Positions 1 through 5,046 of a stretch of 6,707 bases of DNA are shown piece after piece; the stretch's first letter is position 1, and each line of letters starts with the position of its first letter. Both the position numbers and the translations under genes were made by a program. Source of the stretch: Nitrospirae bacterium RBG_19FT_COMBO_42_15 (lineage in GTDB: Bacteria > Nitrospirota > CAKKRA01 > 9FT-COMBO-42-15); contig MHEL01000120.1 in NCBI GenBank assembly GCA_001803815.1, forward strand, positions 166 through 6,872. Reading direction: 5' to 3'. Below the pieces are notes generated by a model. The model was not told the origin of the DNA. It was given only the letters and a program-made list of their open reading frames with translations, and ran no database searches.

Positions 1-397
1 CCAGAGAAAAGAGCCTCTTTTTTAAAGCAGGAATGGCGTCATCTTTCAAAAGTTTTCTCCCTGTGCCTGAAATTATAATCGGGTCTAAGACAAATCTTTT
101 TATCTTATGTTTTTTAACTGCCCCTTCAACTGCAAGGATATTTTCCTTAGTTAATAACATCCCTGTTTTTACAGCGTCAATCTTTATATCGTCAAAAAGC
201 GTCTTTAGCTGTTTTCTTAGAGAGCCTGCGGGCAAAGGGATAATTTCCTTTACACCCTTTGTATTTTGAATTGTAATCGCGCTCGGCGCTGCCATGCCAT
301 ATACATTGAGAGAGACAAATACTCTGAGGTCTGCCTGAAGGCCTGCGCCTGCGCATGGGTCAGAGCCTGCGATTGTGAGTGCATTTTTTAATTTCAT
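1..397 (-). CDS. thiD: Hydroxymethylpyrimidine/phosphomethylpyrimidine kinase ThiD, N-terminal part (cut by window edge)
   Basis: ThiD phosphorylates hydroxymethylpyrimidine (HMP) and then HMP-phosphate in the cytoplasm to make HMP-PP for thiamine synthesis. Reading the minus strand from the ATG at 397-395 gives 132 residues with no stop before the left edge. The family hallmarks are present in order: the AGSDP substrate loop at residues 10-14 followed by a Gly/Ala-rich turn and GLQADL (19-24), VYGM (32-35), the QNT motif (44-46, with Gln44 where ThiD contacts the pyrimidine), DAVKTGML near 75-82, and a DPIIISGTG stretch near 105-113. The usual Ser-Gly-Gly after AGSDP is Cys-Ala-Gly here. The ATP-binding C-terminal half lies outside the window. 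The start is secure: an in-frame TAA lies at 412-410 and no other ATG falls between it and 397. There is no Shine-Dalgarno sequence. It is transcribed divergently from the transporter gene. A pyridoxal kinase of the same fold is less likely given Gln44 and the QNT motif. Confidence 0.9.
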   Translation of the reverse strand, partial: MKLKNALTIAGSDPCAGAGLQADLRVFVSLNVYGMAAPSAITIQNTKGVKEIIPLPAGSLRKQLKTLFDDIKIDAVKTGMLLTKENILAVEGAVKKHKIKRFVLDPIIISGTGRKLLKDDAIPALKKRLFSL

Positions 398-408
398 AAG
401 CTGAAATG

Positions 409-438
409 ATTATAGTGCTAAAAGGCATTATTTGGCAA
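409..438 (-). promoter_or_regulatory. Putative sigma70-type promoter for thiD
   Basis: On the minus strand, TTGCCA (438-433, 5 of 6 matches to the -35 consensus) is followed after 18 bp by a perfect TATAAT (414-409). Transcription would start near 402, leaving only about five bases before the ATG at 397, so the transcript would be nearly leaderless. That fits the lack of a ribosome binding site. Judged by eye only. Confidence 0.5.
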
Positions 439-467
439 CCCATTAAAAAGCCCTCTGCATTTTTTTC

Positions 468-496
468 TTGCTAACAATAAAGGCTTTGAGTATAAT
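468..496 (+). promoter_or_regulatory. Putative sigma70-type promoter for the transporter-usp operon
   Basis: TTGCTA (468-473, 4 of 6 matches) and a perfect TATAAT (491-496) are separated by 17 bp. The predicted start near 503 gives a leader of about 64 nt before the ATG at 567. The TTG at 468 could open a longer reading frame, but it falls inside the -35 box, which argues against it being the translation start. Confidence 0.5.
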
Positions 497-535
497 TTGC
501 CCTACATTTCAAGAGGTTATAAAAAAAAATTATAC
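490..535. repeat. 9-bp perfect inverted repeat around the transporter transcription start
   Basis: GTATAATTT (490-498) is repeated in inverted orientation as AAATTATAC (527-535), with 28 bp between. The left arm contains the predicted -10 box, and the right arm lies in the leader just after a run of nine A (521-529). It could be an operator. In such AT-rich DNA it could also be chance. Confidence 0.3.
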
Positions 536-566
536 AGAAATAAGGGATTATAGAAAGGAATTTAAG

Positions 567-1991
567 ATGAAAACAATTATCCTACCGGTTGTATTTTTAT
601 TAATGCCTTTCTCCACTGCCTTTGCAAGCGAAGGGGCTCCGAATATCGGCGAAACCCTTCCTCTTTACAGCGTAATACCCTTTGCAGGGATGCTTTTATC
701 AATCGCCCTCTTTCCATTACTTGCCCCAAAGTTCTGGCACCACCATTTTGGAAAGGTCTCTGCATTCTGGGCAATTGTAATCACAATTCCTCTGCTGATA
801 GCTTATAAGGGCGCTGCGCTTTATGAGGTGCTGCATATAGTTTTAGCAGACTACATCCCTTTTATAATCCTGCTCGGCTCTCTTTATACTGTTTCAGGAG
901 GTATTCTTTTAAAGGGGACAATAAAAGGGACCCCAATTGTTAATACAATAATGCTTGCGATAGGAACTGCCCTTGCATCATGGATGGGCACAACAGGCGC
1001 AGCAATGCTCCTTATACGGCCGTTCCTCAGGGCAAATGCAAATAGAAAGAACAGGTCATTTATGGTTGTATTCTTCATATTCCTTGTTGCAAATATCGGA
1101 GGCTCCCTTACGCCTTTAGGCGACCCTCCCCTGTTTTTAGGATTCCTGCGCGGGGTGCCTTTTTTCTGGACATTTAATTTACTTCCTCATATGCTTGTCG
1201 CTGCAGGCATACTGCTTATAATGTATTTTATCCTTGATACGTATTTTTATAAAAAAGAGGCTGTTTCCGCCCCAGCCCCAGCCAATCAAAGCACAAAAGA
1301 GCCTATAAGGCTTGAAGGCTCTCTTAATTTTTTATTCCTTCTTGGAATAATAGGGGCTGTGCTGATGAGCGGGATGGCTCATTGGGGAGAGGTCTCTATC
1401 CTTGGGGTTCACAGAGGGCTTCAGGATGTTGTAAGGGACGGGTTGTTGATATTGATGGCAGCGCTTTCCATGTTCTTTACGCAGACAAGGGTAAGGGAGG
1501 ATAATGCCTTTACATGGTTCCCTATTCAGGAGGTGGCTATCCTGTTTATAGGCATATTCCTTACCATGATTCCTTGCCTTAAGATATTGCAGGCTGGCGC
1601 AAAGGGAGAGCTTGCATTTATCATTTCAGCAGTAAGGGAGCCTGTCCATTACTTCTGGATTACAGGGTTACTCTCAGCCTTTCTTGACAATGCGCCGACA
1701 TATCTGACCTTTTTAAGCACAGCTATGGGCGGACTTTACACAGGCGCCCCTGAATCAGAGGCAATAGCGCTTTTGATTAAAGAAAATCCGCTTTATCTTA
1801 TGGCAATCTCTGCAGGCGCTGTATTTTTTGGCGCAGTTACATACATCGGCAATGCCCCGAATTTTATGGTTCGCTCCATTGCTGAGGAGGCAGGCACACC
1901 CATGCCGAGTTTCTTTGGTTATATGATAAAATTTTCATTGCCTATATTGATATTAGTTTTTATAATAATAACACTGATTTTCTTTAGATAA
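567..1991 (+). CDS. Sodium:proton antiporter-like / CitMHS_2-family membrane transporter
   Basis: This is a polytopic inner-membrane ion transporter of the ion-transporter superfamily, in the CitMHS_2/NhaD-like group usually annotated as a sodium:proton antiporter. The product is 474 aa. It starts with a signal-like hydrophobic segment (residues 1-20) ending in AFA, then about ten further hydrophobic segments. Motifs typical of the group are a His-rich FWHHHF (56-61), GTTGAA (141-146) followed by LLIRPFLRAN, NIGGSLTPLGDPP (176-188), LDNAPTYL (373-380) and YIGNAPNF (426-433). The two Asn/Gly/Pro stretches resemble the paired discontinuous helices that form the substrate site in this superfamily. 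I chose the ATG at 567 because AAAGGAA ends 6 nt upstream and the hydrophobic leader starts there; a TTG at 468 lies inside the promoter. The Usp gene follows after 10 nt. The substrate (Na+/H+ exchange or a carboxylate) cannot be settled from sequence. Confidence 0.8.
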   Translation: MKTIILPVVFLLMPFSTAFASEGAPNIGETLPLYSVIPFAGMLLSIALFPLLAPKFWHHHFGKVSAFWAIVITIPLLIAYKGAALYEVLHIVLADYIPFIILLGSLYTVSGGILLKGTIKGTPIVNTIMLAIGTALASWMGTTGAAMLLIRPFLRANANRKNRSFMVVFFIFLVANIGGSLTPLGDPPLFLGFLRGVPFFWTFNLLPHMLVAAGILLIMYFILDTYFYKKEAVSAPAPANQSTKEPIRLEGSLNFLFLLGIIGAVLMSGMAHWGEVSILGVHRGLQDVVRDGLLILMAALSMFFTQTRVREDNAFTWFPIQEVAILFIGIFLTMIPCLKILQAGAKGELAFIISAVREPVHYFWITGLLSAFLDNAPTYLTFLSTAMGGLYTGAPESEAIALLIKENPLYLMAISAGAVFFGAVTYIGNAPNFMVRSIAEEAGTPMPSFFGYMIKFSLPILILVFIIITLIFFR

Positions 1992-2001
1992 GGAGAATTA
2001 C

Positions 2002-2889
2002 ATGAAGATAGAAAGATTATTGTTTCCAACGAAATTCGGAGAGGTTGATCTGAATTCCTTAGAGTCTTTATCTGTTCTTAAAGATGCCGGGCTGAAGGAG
2101 GTTATTCTTTTCTATGTAATACCCAGAGAAGAAGTAGGCTTTGTGCCGTACGGCGGATATCTCAAACAAGAGGAGGAAAGGATCAGGGAAGAGGTGCGGA
2201 TAAGGTTTGAGGATTGGCAGAAATCTTTATCTGCAAAAGGGATAAACAGCAGGATAATAATAGAGGTCGGCGAGCCTGTCCCGAATATATTAAAGATAGC
2301 AGAAAAGGAGAAGGTCAATCTTATAGTAGTAGGCAAAAAGAAAAAGGTGGCGCATGACGGGCCTTTTGTCGGTTCAAATACCCTTCAGATTATAACAAGG
2401 AGCAAGATACCAACGTTGGTGAGCAAATATCTGGTTCAGTTTGAGCATGAGGGGGAAAGCGTAACACGCACAAATGATGCCATATTTAAACGGCCGCTCC
2501 TTGCAACAGACTGGTCAGAGCCTTCTGAGAGGGCGTTGGAATTATTAATCTCCCTTAACGGGCTTATTGAAAAGGCATTTGTATGCCATGTAATCGGCGT
2601 TAAGATATCAAAGTCTATTGACAAAACTGAACTGCACCGCATAGAAAAGGAGAGCAAGGAGAGGCTTGAGAAATACTGCGAGCGCTTAAAATTTGCCGGA
2701 ATTGCTGCAGAGCCTCATCTTGGCGCCGGCAGAACCATCATGGAGATAATAAGGATTTCAAGGGATGTAAAGGCGAGCATGATTATTATGGGTACCACAG
2801 GCAAAGACCGGCTGCACGATTTTTTTCTTGGAAGCGTTTCGCACCGTGCGGCAGGCATGTCAGAATTGCCGACGCTGCTTGTGCCGTAA
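2002..2889 (+). CDS. Tandem-domain universal stress protein (UspA family)
   Basis: A 295-aa soluble, cytoplasmic protein with two Usp domains, at about residues 1-145 and 162-295. The C-terminal domain has the conserved Asp170 of the beta1 loop (ATDWSEPS) and a complete ATP-binding motif G-2x-G-9x-G-S (Gly264, Gly267, Gly277, Ser278). The N-terminal domain lacks the Asp (FPTKFG around residues 8-13) and has Lys114 in place of the second Gly of the motif (Gly111, Lys114, Gly124, Ser125), so it is probably structural or nucleotide-free. The ribosome binding site AAGGAG (1990-1995) overlaps the stop codon of the transporter and sits 6 nt before the ATG, which indicates co-transcription and probably translational coupling. 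Tandem Usp proteins are common near ion transporters. Nucleotide-dependent control of the transporter is a reasonable inference but not shown here. Confidence 0.88.
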   Translation: MKIERLLFPTKFGEVDLNSLESLSVLKDAGLKEVILFYVIPREEVGFVPYGGYLKQEEERIREEVRIRFEDWQKSLSAKGINSRIIIEVGEPVPNILKIAEKEKVNLIVVGKKKKVAHDGPFVGSNTLQIITRSKIPTLVSKYLVQFEHEGESVTRTNDAIFKRPLLATDWSEPSERALELLISLNGLIEKAFVCHVIGVKISKSIDKTELHRIEKESKERLEKYCERLKFAGIAAEPHLGAGRTIMEIIRISRDVKASMIIMGTTGKDRLHDFFLGSVSHRAAGMSELPTLLVP

Positions 2890-2962
2890 AGTATTATCCT
2901 CTCCTTAGCGTAATAAAAGCGGTATTAATAATAAGCAATTGTTATTGCACTATAAAAAATCC

Positions 2963-2991
2963 TTGACACGCAATTGCCGATAATATAATAT
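2963..2991 (+). promoter_or_regulatory. Putative sigma70-type promoter for atpBE
   Basis: A perfect -35 box TTGACA (2963-2968) is followed by overlapping -10 candidates: TATAAT at 2984-2989 (15-bp spacer) or TAATAT at 2986-2991 (17-bp spacer). The transcript would begin near 2996-2998, about 42 nt before the atpB ATG. The sequence GCAATTG occurs at 2935-2941 and again at 2970-2976, the second copy inside the spacer. No strong terminator for the upstream usp gene is visible in 2890-2960, so some readthrough is possible. Confidence 0.65.
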
Positions 2992-3038
2992 TTAGCGGTT
3001 CAAGATTTGGTTTATTTGTTTTGGGAGATATATTCTCT

Positions 3039-3719
3039 ATGGAGCATCCGCCGTTATTAATAAATATTCCAGGAATACCCGGGTATTTAGTTTACACATG
3101 GATTATAATGGGCATACTTTTTGCTGCCGCATTGGTTGCCACCAGAGACATTAAACCCCTGCCTGAAGGCATTCAAAATTTCTTTGAGATAGTTGTAGAC
3201 GGCATATTTAAATTCATGGAAGATATCATAGGACATAACAGCAGGCAGTATCTGCCGTTAATCGGGACGCTTGCTTTTTTTATATTAATATCCAACCTTA
3301 TAGGCCTTGTGCCAGGATTTATGTCTCCAACAAACAATATAAATACAACTGCTGCATGCGCCATTATAGTTTTTTTCGCAACGCACTATTATGGCGTAAA
3401 GGCGCATGGCATTGGCTATATAAAACATTTTTTTGGACCTATAAGATCCGTTCCAGCTATTCCGTTAATGTTATTAATGCTGCTGCTGGAGCTTATCGGT
3501 CATTTTGCAAGGGTGCTTTCTCTGTCCCTTCGTCTGTTTGGAAACATCTTTGGCGAAGACATGATATTGATTATACTTGCATTCCTGATTCCCCTGCTTG
3601 TGCCTTTGCCAATGATGTTTATGGCAGTATTTACAAGCGTTGTTCAGACCTTTGTCTTTGTCCTTCTTACAATGATATATATAAAACTTGCGACAGAAGA
3701 GGCAGAGGAAGGCCATTAA
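3039..3719 (+). CDS. atpB: F0F1 ATP synthase subunit a
   Basis: Subunit a forms the two ion half-channels of F0 in the membrane and works against the c-ring. The product is 226 aa with five or six hydrophobic segments. The family signature is clear: the essential arginine is Arg165 in LSLSLRLFGN (E. coli Arg210), followed by GED (172-174) in the position of the E. coli Glu219 region, and Gln203 in the last helix matches E. coli Gln252. NLIGLVPG (86-93) is the usual second-helix motif, and the charged tail ends EEAEEGH. I chose the ATG at 3039, about 11 nt after GGGAG (3023-3027); an upstream TTG at 3021 would itself overlap that ribosome binding site. The gene is followed 41 nt later by atpE and has its own promoter. 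No atpI-like gene precedes it and the remaining atp genes do not follow, so the operon is split. Confidence 0.95.
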   Translation: MEHPPLLINIPGIPGYLVYTWIIMGILFAAALVATRDIKPLPEGIQNFFEIVVDGIFKFMEDIIGHNSRQYLPLIGTLAFFILISNLIGLVPGFMSPTNNINTTAACAIIVFFATHYYGVKAHGIGYIKHFFGPIRSVPAIPLMLLMLLLELIGHFARVLSLSLRLFGNIFGEDMILIILAFLIPLLVPLPMMFMAVFTSVVQTFVFVLLTMIYIKLATEEAEEGH

Positions 3720-3760
3720 TTCAACAATAACTTGGAATTTAAAGAAAGGAGAAATTTACA

Positions 3761-4105
3761 GTGAAGAAAATTATTTTTTGTCTTGCCCTTGTGCTTTTAG
3801 CAGTCAGCGCTGCTGCGCCGCTTGCTCTGGCAGCAGAGGAAACTGCGCTTTCAGCAGGTAAACTGGACTACTTCAAGGCAATAGGTGTTGCAGCAGTCAT
3901 TAGTATTACAATTGCAGCCGTTGGCGGCGCTATCAGCCAGAGCAGCGCTGTAAAAGGGGCAGTTGAAGGCATTGCAAGGAATCCAGGGGCATCAGGAAAG
4001 ATTACCATTACAATGGTTGTCGGCCTTGCATTTATTGAGTCTCTGGTAATCTATGCTCTGGTCGTTGTGCTGATACTGCTGTTTGGAAATCCATTTAAGA
4101 TATAA
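3761..4105 (+). CDS. atpE: F0F1 ATP synthase subunit c with N-terminal leader
   Basis: Subunit c forms the rotating ring of F0. The 114-aa product has a signal-like N-terminus (residues 1-24: two Lys, a hydrophobic stretch, then ALA), which would leave a mature protein of about 90 residues, the usual size. Helix 1 spans about 38-62, the polar loop carries ARNP (72-75, the ARQP position of E. coli), and helix 2 spans about 81-108 with the ion-binding Glu93. Gln60, Ser94 and Tyr98 align with Gln32, Ser66 and Tyr70 of the Na+-binding Ilyobacter c-ring, but Leu95 replaces its Thr67. Ion choice is therefore open. The start is GTG at 3761, supported by AAAGGAG (3745-3751) nine nt upstream. No start further inside keeps a comparable ribosome binding site. 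It is the last gene of the transcript, closed by the terminator at 4117. Confidence 0.95.
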   Translation: MKKIIFCLALVLLAVSAAAPLALAAEETALSAGKLDYFKAIGVAAVISITIAAVGGAISQSSAVKGAVEGIARNPGASGKITITMVVGLAFIESLVIYALVVVLILLFGNPFKI

Positions 4106-4116
4106 GAAAAACACTT

Positions 4117-4145
4117 AAGGAGGAGGGCGTAATCTCCTCCTTTTT
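4117..4145 (+). terminator. Rho-independent terminator after atpE
   Basis: The arms AAGGAGGAG (4117-4125) and CTCCTCCTT (4134-4142) form a perfect 9-bp stem, extendable by a G-T pair, around an 8-nt loop, with a T run (4141-4145) at the 3' side. It ends the atpBE transcript. The left arm contains a full Shine-Dalgarno-like AAGGAGG, but no start codon follows at a suitable distance. Confidence 0.88.
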
Positions 4146-4156
4146 ATTCTGTTTCC

Positions 4157-4186
4157 TTGTCAAGAAGAGTTCATTCGTATTATTCT
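4157..4186 (+). promoter_or_regulatory. Possible promoter for the response regulator gene
   Basis: TTGTCA (4157-4162, 5 of 6 matches) lies upstream of TATTAT (4178-4183, 15-bp spacer) or TATTCT (4181-4186, 18-bp spacer). It sits between the atpE terminator and the GTG at 4210. Neither spacing is ideal, so this is a weak call supported mainly by position. Confidence 0.35.
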
Positions 4187-4209
4187 ACTTTTAATTAGAG
4201 AGGTTACCA

Positions 4210-4935
4210 GTGCCTAAAGAACGGGTTTTGGTTGTCTGCAATGACAATGATACCTGCCAGAAAATAAACAAGAACCTGAAAAAAAAATTCAGCGAGATTG
4301 CGTATGCCAAAACGCCCCTTGAGACCATGGCGCAAATTGAAAAAACCTCCTTTGCTGCAATATTTATTGACCTTGACGATAAAAAGATAAAAGACTCAAG
4401 GATTATAGAAAAGATTGGCGCAAAAGGCGACAATACTATTGTCATACTTGTAATTTCCAAGAAAAAGATCGCTTTACTGCCAAAAATAATGAAGGGAAAT
4501 CCTTATAATTATCTTATCAAGCCCCTGCATCCTTATGAGATAAATATTGTATTAGACAGCGCCAAAAGGGCGCATTCACTGAATAAGGAGTTTAAGGCAT
4601 TAAAAACCAATATCAAGGAATTGGAAGATACCATTAAAGGTTCAGGACAAAAAGTCCCTTCTTCTGACAGCAAGGGGGGGGCAATAGAAGGAGGCCCTGC
4701 ATCCCTTGAGGCATTTATAGAGGAGCGGTTAAATAGATTTATAAAAAAACTGAATGGCGCAAAGGGCGCAAACTTCTATGACATGATTATCACTGAGATA
4801 GAGAAGCCTTTAATCTCCCTTGCGCTCAAGGAGACAAAGGGCAATCAGATAAAGGCGGCAAACCTGCTCGGCATTAACAGAAACACCTTAAGAAAGAAGG
4901 TTACTGAGCTTAAATTATCAATCCATTCTGAATAA
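4210..4935 (+). CDS. Response regulator with receiver domain and NtrC-type Fis helix-turn-helix, no AAA+ module
   Basis: A 241-aa cytoplasmic DNA-binding regulator. Residues 4-120 form a CheY-like receiver: acidic-pocket residue Asp12, probable phosphoacceptor Asp54 in IFIDLDD, Ser83 at the Thr/Ser switch position, and Lys104 in YLIKPL. A charged, probably helical linker (121-145) and a Gly/Ser-rich stretch (144-163) follow. Residues 166-238 match the C-terminal part of NtrC-family activators: YDMIITEIEKPL, then GNQIKAANLLGINRNTLRKK, a Fis-type helix-turn-helix. The sigma54-activating AAA+ domain that normally lies between these parts is absent, so it probably acts with sigma70 promoters, in the manner of ActR/RegA-type regulators. 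The start is GTG at 4210 with GAGAGG (4198-4203) 6 nt upstream, and the receiver begins right after it. No histidine kinase is adjacent. A G8 tract (4674-4681) lies in the linker. The target genes are unknown. Confidence 0.85.
   Translation: MPKERVLVVCNDNDTCQKINKNLKKKFSEIAYAKTPLETMAQIEKTSFAAIFIDLDDKKIKDSRIIEKIGAKGDNTIVILVISKKKIALLPKIMKGNPYNYLIKPLHPYEINIVLDSAKRAHSLNKEFKALKTNIKELEDTIKGSGQKVPSSDSKGGAIEGGPASLEAFIEERLNRFIKKLNGAKGANFYDMIITEIEKPLISLALKETKGNQIKAANLLGINRNTLRKKVTELKLSIHSE
4674..4681 (+). repeat. Homopolymer tract of eight G inside the response regulator gene
   Basis: Eight consecutive G encode part of the linker (Lys155-Gly-Gly-Ala158). Loss of one G gives a TAG stop two codons after the tract. 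Gain of one G gives a TGA about ten codons later. Either change would release the receiver without the DNA-binding end. A run of nine A at 4279-4287 in the same gene is a second slippage-prone site. Confidence 0.6.
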
Positions 4936-4949
4936 TTTCATTATTTTTC

Positions 4950-4977
4950 TTGACATTCCCCAATATTTTGTTATCTT
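4950..4977 (+). promoter_or_regulatory. Putative sigma70-type promoter for the LysM protein gene
   Basis: A perfect TTGACA (4950-4955) is followed after 16 bp by TATCTT (4972-4977). Transcription would start near 4984, giving a leader of about 63 nt to the ATG at 5047. The AT-only hairpin at 4931-4945 (AATAAT/ATTATT) with a T run, overlapping the stop codon of the preceding gene, might act as a weak terminator just before this promoter. Confidence 0.55.
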
Positions 4978-5046
4978 TATAAGTGATATTGTATGAATTT
5001 AGGGTGTTCCTGAATTTAAGGCATGAAAAAAATGAGGAGGAAAACA

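Noticed and set aside
33..269. Plus-strand open frame of 78 codons
   Set aside because: It lies antisense to thiD, whose motifs are unmistakable, and has no family resemblance.
468..566. N-terminal extension of the transporter from TTG at 468
   Set aside because: The TTG lies in the predicted -35 box, has no ribosome binding site, and the added residues precede a natural signal-like start at 567.
736..752. TGGCAC followed five bases later by TTTTG, resembling a sigma54 promoter
   Set aside because: The GC of the -12 element is missing and it lies inside the conserved His-rich coding segment of the transporter.
2930..2950. Short hairpins near AATAAGCAATTGTTATT as a terminator for usp
   Set aside because: The stem is only five AT pairs and no T run follows.
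3356..3730. 124-codon open frame overlapping atpB
   Set aside because: It is an out-of-frame shadow, rich in Cys, Tyr and Trp, and atpB is certain here.
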